Positions 1-9,018 are shown, counted from the first letter of the stretch. The stretch: DNA of 64,000 nucleotides from Nocardia sp. NBC_00416 (GCF_036032445.1 NZ_CP107932.1:374501-438500), one strand, 5' to 3'. The notes: generated by a model not told the origin, from the letters alone. Translations and numbers: made by a program.

Positions 1-2
1 AG

Positions 3-179
3 ACCCTGCACGTATGCCGGGAACTGGGCGCCGACACCGTGTCTCTCACCGTCCGGCCGGATAATCACCCGGCCGGGAACCTGTTCAAACAGGCCGGTTT
101 CGAATTCGTCGAACACGACGACCGCTACTTCGGCTCGGGTGAGCCCCGCGACCTCTACGAATTCGCGCTGCGTCCCTGA
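3..179 (+). CDS. GNAT-type N-acetyltransferase, C-terminal part only
   Basis: The gene enters from the left edge and its last 58 codons are visible, ending at TGA 177-179. The motif NHPAGNLFKQAGF is the typical GNAT end, where an Asn is followed by a beta-bulge and the residues that pack against acetyl-CoA; it is followed by Tyr/Phe-rich strands. The family transfers an acetyl group from acetyl-CoA to an amine. The substrate cannot be inferred from this fragment. It is followed after 16 bases by the channel-like gene on the same strand, so the two may be co-transcribed. Confidence 0.7.
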   Translation, partial: TLHVCRELGADTVSLTVRPDNHPAGNLFKQAGFEFVEHDDRYFGSGEPRDLYEFALRP

Positions 180-195
180 TCGCTAGACTGGCGAC

Positions 196-1020
196 ATGGG
201 CGAGATCTCGCCGTTCGTGGCGTCGGTCTCGACCCGGATCGCCAGGCACGCAGCGGCATACACCTCCGATCTGGATGCCGCCCCGCATCCCGAGCGGATG
301 ACACTCGATTCCTTCGCCGTGCACGTCGAGGCGGTTCTGGACGATTACGATCCGCCCAGTGCGCGCCGACGCCATTCCGACACCCTGGTCTTCCCGCATC
401 TCTACGAAGCGGCTCGCGATCCGCGCGACGACGAAGAGGGCTGGCTGGTACCCAGTGCGGTACTCGCCGCGCTCATGGCCGCGGAAGTGGAGTTCCGGGG
501 TCCGTTACGCCTCAGTGCTCGCCAGAACACCCTGCTGGCAGAGGAATACGAGGTGATCGGCGCGCAACTGTCGGCCGCCGGATTGGCCACGCACGCGGCC
601 CTGGCTTTCCGGCGGGCGATGGCGCTGTACCGCGTGAACGAGGACGACGACGCCGAGGACCGCTGCGGTCTGCAACTCGCGCGGGCGAATACCAGGGCGC
701 TGCCACTGGGATTGCGCCGGTGGGCCGGACAGGGGTCCTACATCCTCTGCGGCCACGGCTACCGGCCGTCCTGGCTGTTGGTGTGGGTGGTTCTGCAGAT
801 GCTGCTGTTCACCGGGGTCGCCCTGCTGCTGGGCAACGTCCAGGGCCCGGCGGACACCGTCTACATGGGTGTGACGAGTTTCCTGAACCCGCCCGGACTC
901 GGTGATACGAAGGAGTTGCACAGCGCCACGAAGGTGCTGTTCGTGGTCGAGGCGTGGACCGGCGCGGTATCGATGTCGGTCTTCTTCGCACTGCTGGTGC
1001 GCAAATGGTTCCGGATGTGA
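196..1020 (+). CDS. Two-helix ion-channel-like membrane protein with a soluble N-terminal domain
   Basis: The 274-residue product has a soluble, mostly helical region at residues 1-180 and a membrane part at the C-terminus. Hydrophobic segments lie at about 193-213 and 245-268. The loop between them holds a short segment ending in GLGD (234-237), placed exactly where 2-TM potassium channels carry the TxGYGD filter, and the second helix has the EAWTGAVSMSVFFALL pattern of bacterial Ion_trans_2 channels. The conserved filter Thr is not directly before GLGD, so ion selectivity is doubtful. I infer a pore-loop membrane protein; whether it conducts ions is not shown. No specific N-terminal domain was recognised. 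Confidence 0.55.
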   Translation: MGEISPFVASVSTRIARHAAAYTSDLDAAPHPERMTLDSFAVHVEAVLDDYDPPSARRRHSDTLVFPHLYEAARDPRDDEEGWLVPSAVLAALMAAEVEFRGPLRLSARQNTLLAEEYEVIGAQLSAAGLATHAALAFRRAMALYRVNEDDDAEDRCGLQLARANTRALPLGLRRWAGQGSYILCGHGYRPSWLLVWVVLQMLLFTGVALLLGNVQGPADTVYMGVTSFLNPPGLGDTKELHSATKVLFVVEAWTGAVSMSVFFALLVRKWFRM

Positions 1021-1030
1021 TCGCGCGGGC

Positions 1031-2008
1031 TCACCATTCGGCGTCGAAGATCTTGTGCCGCAGCGCGGACAGCGTCGCGACCGCGATATTGTCGCGCAGC
1101 CGGCCGACCAGCGTGTTCCACTGCCGGGAGAAACCGGGATCGGTCTGCAGTTCCTTCCACAGTGCGCGCAGCACCGGTGGCGTGTGCGCGCCGGGCATCC
1201 AGAGCCCGGGCAGATGTTCCAGTGCCGGGGCGAGGATATCGATCCGCTCGCGGCTGTGCGGTGTGAAACGGTCGGCCTCGTCGAGAACGCCGGCCAGCAC
1301 CGTCAGTAACCAATCGTGCGCCGCGAGATCCTCGCAGAACCGTTGTGCCGCCGCGAGGTCCGCCTCGTCGCGCACGATCAGCCGGACCGAGCGGACCGTA
1401 TCGTCGTCCATGTGCAGCGTGGCGGCCGGTCCGCTGCTGCCGCCCACCCGCGCGGTCCAGCGCAGCCGGGTCGTCCCGGTCTGCACCGGCGGATTCTGGT
1501 CCAGCCGGGAGTCCGCGCGTACTCGGGCCAGCAGGCGTTCGCTGATCGACGCCAGATCGAGTGGGGCCGTGCCGGGATGGGCTCGGTCGGCGAGATAGCC
1601 GTCGGCCAGGGCGGTTCCGGCCGCCATCCGCTCCGGGATCCGGTTGACGACCTCGGTGACTCCCTTCTGGCTTATGTAGTGGGACCAGGTCTGGCGACGG
1701 CGCTCCGACGCGCGCACGACCCGGGTGCGCGCCGAGGATTGCAGTACGCGCCCGCCCACCAGCGCGAGGCTGGTGGCCACGGTCCCGACGATGCGGGCGA
1801 CCTCCTCGCCCAGCATCAGATCGCAATGCACCCCGACGGCCGTGGTCGGGGAGAGGCCCAGTGTGCCCGGCCTTTCCTTCCACGAGATCGCGCAGCCGGG
1901 CAGCAGCGCCAGCAGTTCACCCGCCTCGGCGCGGGTGAGCGCCGTGGCAGACGGCAACAGGCAGGTGCGTACCTCGCCGAGGACGACCAGAGGTGCGGTC
2001 GCGGCCAT
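1031..2008 (-). CDS. SCO2521-like conserved actinobacterial protein
   Basis: The 325-residue product is the last gene of a four-gene minus-strand operon. I chose the ATG at 2008 because the upstream neighbour stops at 2010-2012, a one-base gap, and because the conserved-looking sequence starts there (MAATAPLVVLGEVRTCLLPS). No signal peptide or membrane helix is visible. The gene order and look of the set match what I recall as the uncharacterised families SCO2521 to SCO2524 of Streptomyces. No catalytic motif was recognised and no function can be given. Longer reading frames on both strands over this gene are shadows. Confidence 0.7.
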   Translation of the reverse strand: MAATAPLVVLGEVRTCLLPSATALTRAEAGELLALLPGCAISWKERPGTLGLSPTTAVGVHCDLMLGEEVARIVGTVATSLALVGGRVLQSSARTRVVRASERRRQTWSHYISQKGVTEVVNRIPERMAAGTALADGYLADRAHPGTAPLDLASISERLLARVRADSRLDQNPPVQTGTTRLRWTARVGGSSGPAATLHMDDDTVRSVRLIVRDEADLAAAQRFCEDLAAHDWLLTVLAGVLDEADRFTPHSRERIDILAPALEHLPGLWMPGAHTPPVLRALWKELQTDPGFSRQWNTLVGRLRDNIAVATLSALRHKIFDAEW

Positions 2009-2009
2009 C

Positions 2010-3005
2010 TCAGGACCCGTCGAGCAGCAGGTGGGACAGTCGCTCGCTGATCTTGCGCGGTACCGTGACCGGCACCTCGTCCGCGGCGCCCGCCGCGATG
2101 GTCTGCGCGAGCACGTCGTCGTCCAGATCCAGGTGATCGAGTACCAGGCGCACCGAGTGTTCGATACCGATATAGCGCTTGGGCAGCATCGACAAAGTCT
2201 GGTACGCCGCGAACGGCGCCGCGTCGGGGTTGAGCTGCACGACCGGCGGCACCTCGTGCCAGCGCCGCGGCCACGGCTCACCGCGCCACAGCTGCGGTTC
2301 CACCACGGCGGCACCGTGATACCGCAGCATGCCCAGTCGGAGCAGATGCCAGACCGCGGCCAGGAACGGACACGACCAGCGGGTGACCCCGTCCTGGGTG
2401 CTCCACAACTGCACATCCAGGAAGATGGAGTGCTCGCGCCGGCCGAACTCCTCGGGCGGTTCGTAGCTGCGCCCCCGCATGGCCTGGGCCGGTTCGTGTT
2501 CCGAGGACCGGCGGCCGTTGCACAGCCACCCCGATTGGACGGTGGGCGGCCGGCGCCCGGTATCGGGCGGCGCCGGTTCGGCGACTATCCGCGCGGCCAC
2601 CATCTCGGCCACCGGTATCGGTTCGCCCAGCGGGACCCCGTCGACGAATTGCGAGGTCTGCCAGCAGCCCGACTCACGCGCTAGGTAGTCGATGGTCAGA
2701 CCGGATTCGGCAGCGGCAGTGAGCAATTTGCCGAGGATCTCGACAGGATCGGTATCGGGCTGGAAGTAGTCGTCGATCAGGTAGCAGGTGCTGACCCGGA
2801 CGTCGGGACCGAACCGCACACGCGCCGATTCGACGAAAGCCGCCACCAACGGCACGATGCGGCGGAACTCCGATTTCACCCTGTCGATATCGCCGACGAT
2901 GTCGTTGAGATAGAAGTGCCCGACCTCGATCGACAGATGCGATAACGGAACCGGCGCGATCCATGGCTGCTCGGTGGCCTCACTGTAAACCTGCCTGTCC
3001 CGCAT
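2010..3005 (-). CDS. SCO2522-like conserved actinobacterial protein
   Basis: This 331-residue protein starts with ATG at 3005, directly after the stop of the P-loop gene (3006-3008), so the two are translationally coupled. Its N-terminal part (PLSHLSIEVGHFYLNDIV) is the recognisable conserved stretch of the family, and the sequence is soluble with no signal peptide. It belongs to the four-gene set with the ParA-like protein; by position it may form a complex with it, which is inference. No enzymatic motif is visible and the function is unknown. Confidence 0.7.
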   Translation of the reverse strand: MRDRQVYSEATEQPWIAPVPLSHLSIEVGHFYLNDIVGDIDRVKSEFRRIVPLVAAFVESARVRFGPDVRVSTCYLIDDYFQPDTDPVEILGKLLTAAAESGLTIDYLARESGCWQTSQFVDGVPLGEPIPVAEMVAARIVAEPAPPDTGRRPPTVQSGWLCNGRRSSEHEPAQAMRGRSYEPPEEFGRREHSIFLDVQLWSTQDGVTRWSCPFLAAVWHLLRLGMLRYHGAAVVEPQLWRGEPWPRRWHEVPPVVQLNPDAAPFAAYQTLSMLPKRYIGIEHSVRLVLDHLDLDDDVLAQTIAAGAADEVPVTVPRKISERLSHLLLDGS

Positions 3006-3920
3006 CTAGAGCCTCTCCCAACTGGCGACGTCCACCAGGCGCCGGGCCAGTTCGGTATAGGCCAGCGCGGTTTCGTGATTGGCGATGTGGGCGTTGACAT
3101 CACTGTCCAGGATCAGCTGTTCGCGCCATTGCAGCACCGGTTCCATCGGGGTCGCGCCGAGTACCGCCGTCGCGCCGAGCCGGTTGGCGGTGGCCAGCCG
3201 GCGCAGCGCCACATCCTGTTCCTGCAGCCACGCGGCCTGTGCGGCGCGCTGCGCGGTCAGATGGGAATCGGCGGCGGGTACCGCGGTGCGGATATAGCGG
3301 GTGGAGCCGAGCAGTTCATCGGGGTCGTGGCCGCAGGCCGCGCCGGTCTGCAGCAGACCGTGCGGGCCGTAGACCAGCCCGGCGGCCGCCAGGATGTGCT
3401 GGCGGGTCCAGCGATGGAAGATCAGCCAGCGCGCGGTGCGCCTGCGCAGTTGCGGCAGCGCGGTCGCCTGCAGGGCGATCTCCAGCGCGACCGACCGGCC
3501 CGCGCTCAGATCGACCACCACCACCCGGAACTCCTGTTCCAGCGCCACCAGCAGTTCCGCGCACCGGGTCACCACCGCGTCGTCGGCGGTGAGGAATTCG
3601 GCGCCGCCCTCGTCGCCCGGGAACAGCACGAGCCGTCCGGATCGGGGAGCGATGCGCTTGAGTTCGGATCTGTCGGTAGCGGTACCCACATCGACCCGGG
3701 CCGCGGTGCCGCTCTGGCCGAGCAGGTAGGAGTGCACGCCGCCGTCGGCGATACCCCGTTCGACCGCGCTGATCTCGAACAGCGCTCCGGCGGTGGGGGA
3801 GCCGAAGTCGAAGTCGACATAGGCGACGTTGCGGCCCGACATGCACAGCCGGTACGCGATATTGCAGCTGGTCACCGAACGTCCGGTGCCGCCCTTGTCG
3901 GAAGTGGAGAAAACCAGCAC
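3006..3920 (-). CDS. SCO2523-like ParA/MinD-type protein with variant P-loop
   Basis: The 304-residue protein begins with GTG at 3918-3920. Residues 9-16 read KGGTGRSV, which is the deviant Walker A of ParA/MinD ATPases (KGGxGKS/T) with the signature Lys kept at residue 9 but the P-loop Lys at residue 14 replaced by Arg. A Walker A' type DFDFGSP follows at about residues 37-43 and a VVVVDLSAGRS stretch at about 142-152. ParA-like proteins dimerise on ATP and position cargo or partners in the cell. The Arg substitution suggests altered ATP hydrolysis. The gene lies 11 bases behind the SCO2524-like gene and abuts the SCO2522-like gene. Confidence 0.75.
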   Translation of the reverse strand: MLVFSTSDKGGTGRSVTSCNIAYRLCMSGRNVAYVDFDFGSPTAGALFEISAVERGIADGGVHSYLLGQSGTAARVDVGTATDRSELKRIAPRSGRLVLFPGDEGGAEFLTADDAVVTRCAELLVALEQEFRVVVVDLSAGRSVALEIALQATALPQLRRRTARWLIFHRWTRQHILAAAGLVYGPHGLLQTGAACGHDPDELLGSTRYIRTAVPAADSHLTAQRAAQAAWLQEQDVALRRLATANRLGATAVLGATPMEPVLQWREQLILDSDVNAHIANHETALAYTELARRLVDVASWERL

Positions 3921-3931
3921 CTACGCCACCC

Positions 3932-5785
3932 TCACCGCGTCGCGTCCTGGCGCGCGTAGGCCAGTTCGTCGAGCTGGATCAGGGCCTGGGTGGCCAGACT
4001 GTAGGCCGTGCCCGGGCGCTCGTGCAGTACTCCGCGCGCCCGGTCCAACGACTGCCGGATACGGTTCACCGCAGCCTGTTTCGGAGTCAGATCGCTGCCC
4101 TCGACCTCGAGTTCTTCCTGGTTGAGCAGGTGCTCGGCCTCACTCAGCAGATCGACCGCGCGGGCGACCATGGTCGCGGGCGCCAGCGGTGGTTCGCGGA
4201 AGGTGTCGTAGGCGATCACCAGGCATTCCATCACCCGTTCGGTGACGAACCAGGACGGGCCGGCGGGCACCGACGGCGCGGGGCCGAGCAGCGCCCCGGG
4301 ATCGTCCCACAGACCGGCGGCCGGGCCGTCGCGCTGTATGCGCTGGTCGAGATGGTCCATGGCCGCTTCCGCGAGCGCCATCAGCTGATCGCGGGTATCG
4401 ACGTCGGTGCGCAGCCGCGCCGCCTGCAAACTGCGTTTGAGCATCATCGTCACGAAATCCGGGACGTACCACAGCAGCGCGGGGCCGCCGCCGATGTCCT
4501 CGCTACCGGCCAGACCCAGCCGAACGCCGGGATAGTGCAGCACGGCGGCGGCGTCGCCGGCGGTGAGGCGGCTGGTGATCCGGCCCCGGCGCGCCAGCTG
4601 ATCGAACACGGCCACCGTGCGTGCCAGATCCTCGGTGCTGTCCCGGTAGACCAGGTCCTGGATGAGGATCGCCGCGACGGTGAGACTGAAATAATCCGAT
4701 TCCTCGCCGTCGGAGGTGCGCCACGGGATGTCCTCCAGCGGCCAGCGGCCCCCGCCGAAGCGCGCCACGGTGGACCAGTAGTTGCGGGCCAGTTCGAATC
4801 GCAGCTGGAGCGCGTCGGCGAGTTTGCGCTGTTCGTCGGTCAGCAGATCCAGTTCCCGGATGCGCTGCGAGGACAGGTCGATGATCCCGTCCAACGCGAC
4901 CGCGGTGAAATACAGGTAGGGGCGGGGTTCGGCGTGTCCGACCGCGCTGCCGGCCTCGCCGGGGACGAAATCGATCGGTTCGGCGGTGCGCACGATGCCC
5001 CAGCCCCAGCCGCATTCGAACAACCGCTCGTCGTCGGCGACATCCACCTCGGTGGCCTGGCTGAGCCGGACCTCGTTGGCGGCCTGGACCCGCAGCCGCT
5101 CGAGCCGGGCCGACAGCCGCCTGATGACGTCCTCGGCGGGGGCGTGGTTCTGGTTGATCATGTGCAGGATCGCTTGCCCGGCCTCGGATTTCGGCTCCGG
5201 CGTGTGGATCACGAAACTGCGCACCAGGCCGGCCATCGCCGCGGTGAGACGTGCACCGACCGCGTCGATCACCAGGGGGATGCGGTCGTTCAATTGCCGG
5301 GCCTCGCGCCGGACCTCGCCGCCGACGAAGCGCTGGAATCCACGCAGGAACCGCAATGCGGCGATACACAAGCTCAGCGACATGGAATAGGAGTCGACGA
5401 CTTCCAAAGCGAGCTGGGCGTCGGCGGGTGGGCGATGGTCGTCGGCGGAGCGGAAGTAGCTGCCGGCGGCGAAGACCGGGTTCCCGTCGGGTCCGGTGTA
5501 GCGCGCCAAGTAGTCCTCGAGAAGGTGGACCAGGACGCCGCCGATCCGGGTCTCCTCACCGAACGGGTCCAGCGCGAGTCTGGCGTCGGTCGCCATATCG
5601 TCGGGCTGATCCAGTGCGAACGCCTCGAGTTCGGCGGCCGGATACAGCAGGCACAGCAACTGCTCGGCGTCGCTGATCGAATTGGCGCCGTCGCGGCCGC
5701 CCCAGCTCCACTTGTCGTCCCGGTAGGAGCAGGCCAGCACGGCCCGCCACAGGTCCAGCAGCTGCTGCCGCGGCCTAATTCTCAT
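3932..5785 (-). CDS. SCO2524-like conserved actinobacterial protein
   Basis: This is the first and longest gene (617 residues) of the minus-strand set, starting with ATG at 5785. The beginning MRIRPRQQLLDLWRAVLACS and the following WSWGGRDGANSISDAEQLLC are what I recall as the hallmark of the SCO2524 family. The protein is predicted soluble, largely helical, and has no recognised catalytic motif. It probably works with the ParA-like protein encoded next. The promoter must lie in the 545-base non-coding stretch to the right, but I could not identify it with confidence. Confidence 0.7.
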   Translation of the reverse strand: MRIRPRQQLLDLWRAVLACSYRDDKWSWGGRDGANSISDAEQLLCLLYPAAELEAFALDQPDDMATDARLALDPFGEETRIGGVLVHLLEDYLARYTGPDGNPVFAAGSYFRSADDHRPPADAQLALEVVDSYSMSLSLCIAALRFLRGFQRFVGGEVRREARQLNDRIPLVIDAVGARLTAAMAGLVRSFVIHTPEPKSEAGQAILHMINQNHAPAEDVIRRLSARLERLRVQAANEVRLSQATEVDVADDERLFECGWGWGIVRTAEPIDFVPGEAGSAVGHAEPRPYLYFTAVALDGIIDLSSQRIRELDLLTDEQRKLADALQLRFELARNYWSTVARFGGGRWPLEDIPWRTSDGEESDYFSLTVAAILIQDLVYRDSTEDLARTVAVFDQLARRGRITSRLTAGDAAAVLHYPGVRLGLAGSEDIGGGPALLWYVPDFVTMMLKRSLQAARLRTDVDTRDQLMALAEAAMDHLDQRIQRDGPAAGLWDDPGALLGPAPSVPAGPSWFVTERVMECLVIAYDTFREPPLAPATMVARAVDLLSEAEHLLNQEELEVEGSDLTPKQAAVNRIRQSLDRARGVLHERPGTAYSLATQALIQLDELAYARQDATR

Positions 5786-6330
5786 ATTCGGTGTCCTCGC
5801 CCCCGCGTTCGATCGGCGCGTCGAACGTCGTCACCTAAAGTGTGCCCCGAAGTCGTTCGCCTGGCCAAGTAAACGGCCGGGATGGCGGTTGCTTCGAGAT
5901 AGCCTGTGGGGCAGCCGGTTCCGCTGACCGGTGGTCGATCGACAGGTGCGCGACGGTCTCCGTGCCGCCGTCGCGATCCCGCCGCCCGTGGTGCGGAGCT
6001 GCTGGCTGGTCACCATGCCACCGGGCGCCGGCCCGGGCCTACGGCCACGGTGCGACCCGGCCGGTCCGTGCGCGCGCCCGATATGTCCGCTCGGGTTGCG
6101 GGTGTTTTACCGGCCGGGCCGGTCGGATCGTCCCCGTCGGACTCCCCGACTCATTCGACGGTCCGGCGCGTCGAGCCGGTCGTCGTGCGGGTCGCCGCTA
6201 CGTCCTGGTCTCCGAGCGTGCGGTGGCGCGACGCAAACGATCATTCGGCCCGGCCGAGGACCGGCCGATTCGGTAACCGTCCGGCATTGCGCGCAGCCAT
6301 CGGTGCGGAGGAGCAGCACACTGGACGGTC
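5786..6330. other. Intergenic region between divergent genes, no gene seen
   Basis: This stretch separates the SCO2524-like gene (leftward) from the antiporter gene (rightward), so it must hold both promoters. Reading frames within it are arginine- and serine-rich and look like GC-rich shadows. I saw no RNA gene, terminator or convincing operator here. Confidence 0.5.
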
Positions 6331-7911
6331 ATGGACCAGTTGGTGCTGACATTCGCGATCCTGTTCGCCGCGGTGCTCGCCGAGGCGATCGGGCGGCGGA
6401 TCGGCGTCGCGTCCGCGGTCCTGATGACCCTGTTCGGTTGCGCCCTGGCCCTGCTGCCGTTCGTTCCGCAGATCGCGGTGCCCCCGCATCTGATCCTGCC
6501 GCTGGTACTGCCGCCACTGTTGTACGCGGCGGCGCGGCGCACCTCGTGGCGGCAGTTCGCGGAGAGCTGGGAACCCATCGTGCTGCGTGCCGTCGGACTG
6601 GTCGTGGCGACAGCGGCGGCGGTCGCGGCGGTGTTCCATGCCTGGTATCCGGGGCTGCCGGTGGCGGCGGCGCTCGTACTCGGTGCGATCGTCGCGCCGC
6701 CCGACCCGGTCGCGGCGACCGCGCTGGCGGGCCGGCTCGGGCTACCGCGCCGGTTGGTGGTGGTGCTGGGCGGGGAAGGGCTGTTCAACGATGTCACCGC
6801 GATCGTCGTCTACACCGTCGCGGTACAGGCGGTGGTCACCGGAGTTTTCTCGGCCCCGCGTGCGGCGCTGGAATTCGTGGTATCGGCCGTGGTCGCGGTG
6901 TTGGTCGGCTTGCTGCTGGGCGTGGCGGGCAGCAGACTCACCCGGCGTCTCGCCGAGGCGAGCTGGCAGGTGGCCCTCAGCCTGCTGCTGCCGTTCGCCG
7001 CGTACGGACTCGCCGAGTCGTGGGGCGGGTCCGGCGTGCTGTCGGTCCTGGTGTGCGCCCTGTATCTGACCGACGCGGTCACCGAATTCGGAGACGCCGA
7101 CTACCGCGTGGTCGGAGATTCGTTCTGGGAGATCACCGAGCTGCTGATCAGCGGTTTCGCCTTCGGCCTCATCGGCCTGGAGTTGAGCGCCGTCCTCGCG
7201 GCCACCGGAAACAGTTGGCCGCAGCTGCTCGGCGGGGCCGGTGCGGTGGTGGGAGTCGTGGTCGGCCTGCGGCTGGTGTGGTTGATGACGACCTGGTGGC
7301 TGCGCGGAAAACTGTGGCACGACGCGGACGCCGACGAACCGTACACCTGGCGGGAGACCGTGGTGACCTGGTGGACGGGAATGCGCGGAGTCGCGACGGT
7401 CGCGCTGGCGTTGGCCATTCCGTTGGTGACCGATGCGGGCGAAGATTTCCCCGGCCGCACCCAGATTCTGTTCACCGCCTTCGCGGTCGTCCTGTTCACG
7501 CTGCTGGTGCAGGGACCGACCCTGCCGCTGATCGTGCGGCTCACCGGCGTACACGTCGACACCCGGGCCGAGCGCCGGCTCGAGCGGCAGCTGTGGAAAC
7601 GGGTCGTCGACGCCGAAATGGCCCGGCTCAAAGAGCTGTCCGCCGCCGAGCATGTGCCCGAAGAGCTCTATGAGCGGCTGCGGGAGAGTATCCAGCGGCG
7701 GACGGCCCGGGCCGATCCGGAGGCCGCCGACGAGGACGCCCGCGCGCAGGCCGAACGGGACGCCCGGATGACCGTCGCGGTCAAACGCATCCGGGCCGAA
7801 GTGGTGGAGGCGGGCCGTCGTGAAGCGCAGGCCGCCCGCCGGGAGCCGGGTATGCCGCCCGACCTGGTCGACCGGGTGACCCGGCGTCTGGATCTGGGGC
7901 CCGGCAGGTGA
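6331..7911 (+). CDS. CPA1-family Na+/H+ antiporter
   Basis: The 526-residue product has about 11-12 hydrophobic segments followed by a charged cytoplasmic tail from about residue 405. The core motifs are GAIVAPPDPVAA (118-129), with the conserved Asp of the ion site, and GEGLFND (148-154), both typical of the NhaP/CPA1 branch. Members exchange cytoplasmic Na+ or K+ for external H+ and help control pH and salt. The ATG at 6331 follows a purine-rich GGAGGAG box at 6306-6312, somewhat far away. The gene stands alone and converges on the small minus-strand gene at 7928. Confidence 0.9.
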   Translation: MDQLVLTFAILFAAVLAEAIGRRIGVASAVLMTLFGCALALLPFVPQIAVPPHLILPLVLPPLLYAAARRTSWRQFAESWEPIVLRAVGLVVATAAAVAAVFHAWYPGLPVAAALVLGAIVAPPDPVAATALAGRLGLPRRLVVVLGGEGLFNDVTAIVVYTVAVQAVVTGVFSAPRAALEFVVSAVVAVLVGLLLGVAGSRLTRRLAEASWQVALSLLLPFAAYGLAESWGGSGVLSVLVCALYLTDAVTEFGDADYRVVGDSFWEITELLISGFAFGLIGLELSAVLAATGNSWPQLLGGAGAVVGVVVGLRLVWLMTTWWLRGKLWHDADADEPYTWRETVVTWWTGMRGVATVALALAIPLVTDAGEDFPGRTQILFTAFAVVLFTLLVQGPTLPLIVRLTGVHVDTRAERRLERQLWKRVVDAEMARLKELSAAEHVPEELYERLRESIQRRTARADPEAADEDARAQAERDARMTVAVKRIRAEVVEAGRREAQAARREPGMPPDLVDRVTRRLDLGPGR

Positions 7912-7927
7912 ACCGTGCTCGGGTGCG

Positions 7928-8257
7928 CTAGGACCGGCCCAACGCTTCGGCCAGCTCGTTCTTGGTCATCTTCGACCGGCCCTTGATATTGCGGCTCTTC
8001 GCCTCGTTGTACAGCTGGTCCCGGGTCCGCCCCTTGGGCCCGTCGGTGCCCGAACGCAGACCGCCCCGGCGTTGAGGTGAGATGTCGCGCGTGGAGGAAC
8101 GGCTCGCGGTTTCGGACCGGCCGGACTGCGCGCGGTTCTTGTTGACGGTGCGCGCGCCGATCTCCTTCGCTCTTTTCGCGCCGACGCCGCGGTCCTGCGC
8201 CGAATCCTTGATGTGCTCGTACTGTCGTTCTTCTTTGTCGGTCCATTCCTTCGGCAT
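7928..8257 (-). CDS. Small basic protein with Rho-termination-factor-N-like C-terminus
   Basis: The 109-residue protein is highly charged. It starts MPKEWTDKEERQYEHIKDS and ends in a helical SAP/Rho-N-like segment (TRDQLYNEAKSRNIKGRSKM and following). Proteins of this type are common in actinobacteria and are often labelled plasmid stabilisation protein, although the activity has not been established to my knowledge. The DNA-binding-like C-terminus suggests a nucleic-acid role. The ATG at 8257 has an AGGAGGTGTG stretch just upstream on the minus strand, a strong ribosome binding site. The gene is convergent with the antiporter. Confidence 0.8.
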   Translation of the reverse strand: MPKEWTDKEERQYEHIKDSAQDRGVGAKRAKEIGARTVNKNRAQSGRSETASRSSTRDISPQRRGGLRSGTDGPKGRTRDQLYNEAKSRNIKGRSKMTKNELAEALGRS

Positions 8258-8410
8258 GACACACCTCCTGTCTGCCCGGCCGTATACCCGGGAGGGGCCG
8301 GGCCAATCAGCGTGCTGGTCATCGGGTCGACCCAGGGCTACCCCGGATACGCGCCGGTATGCGTGGCGCCCGGGTGTCTCGCCCGCGCTCCGCGGCGGTA
8401 CGCAGCCGCC

Positions 8411-8923
8411 TTATTCGTCGGTCGATTGCTGCTGCGTCAGCGCCACATGGTGATCGCGCATGGCGGAGACGACTGCGAAGAGCACGCGGTGGGCCGCGGT
8501 GAGGTCGGCGGTGGGGAGGTCGGCCAGCGCCGATCGGGTGCGTTGTCCCAACGGGAGGAAGAAGTCGCCGGCCACGGCCATCCCGCGGTCGGCGTAGTGC
8601 AATATCACCCGTCGGCGGTCGCCGGGGTCGGTTTCGCGGCGGATATGGCCCGAGGCGATCATCCGCTCGACCAGGTAGGTGATGGCCGCCGGCGACAGTC
8701 CCATGAGTTCGCGTAGCTGGCCGGCGGTGAGCGGCCGGCCCTCGGCTTCGGCGGTGGCGATATGCATGAGCGCGCGAAAATCGGTGCTGCGCAGTGAATG
8801 TGACCGGGCGAAGAGGTGTCCGATCTGCTCGGAGACGGCGCTGAGCGCGCGGATGTCGGTGGCGATCTCGTTTTCGGCGTGTGCTCGCACCCCGCCCGCT
8901 TCCGCCGCTGGGCCGTCTGTCAC
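8411..8923 (-). CDS. MarR-family transcriptional regulator
   Basis: The predicted product has 170 residues with a winged helix-turn-helix in the middle (TAGQLRELMGLSPAAITYLV, then wing DPGDRRRVILH). The DPxDRRxxxxxLT-type wing is the MarR signature. The GTG at 8923 was preferred over the GTG/ATG starts further up because an AGGA box lies about 9 bases before it and the upstream residues are Arg-rich. MarR dimers bind palindromes and release them on binding small hydrophobic ligands. It is divergent from the MmpL-like transporter with a near-perfect palindrome in between, so it probably represses that gene. Confidence 0.88.
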   Translation of the reverse strand: MTDGPAAEAGGVRAHAENEIATDIRALSAVSEQIGHLFARSHSLRSTDFRALMHIATAEAEGRPLTAGQLRELMGLSPAAITYLVERMIASGHIRRETDPGDRRRVILHYADRGMAVAGDFFLPLGQRTRSALADLPTADLTAAHRVLFAVVSAMRDHHVALTQQQSTDE

Positions 8924-8984
8924 CTGGCGTCGTCCTTTCCCTGGTCTCGCTCGCAAGAGTCTAGGTGCCGAGGGCGTCGAGATT

Positions 8985-9015
8985 GCCGATTATTTCAGTT
9001 TCTGAAATAGTCGGC
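8985..9015. promoter_or_regulatory. 31-bp palindrome, predicted MarR operator
   Basis: Perfect 8-bp arms TATTTCAG and CTGAAATA (8991-8998, 9002-9009) flank TTT, and outside them GCCGA (8985-8989) pairs with TCGGC (9011-9015), leaving one mismatched pair. The AT-rich core stands out from the GC-rich surroundings. It ends three bases before the preferred GTG of the MmpL-like gene and lies 62 bases from the MarR start, so a bound repressor would block both genes. Confidence 0.8.
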
Positions 9016-9018
9016 GGT

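Noticed and set aside
5842..6276. 144-codon plus-strand frame in the 5.8-6.3 kb gap
   Set aside because: Arg/Ser/Cys-rich, no homology pattern, no ribosome site; typical GC-rich chance frame.
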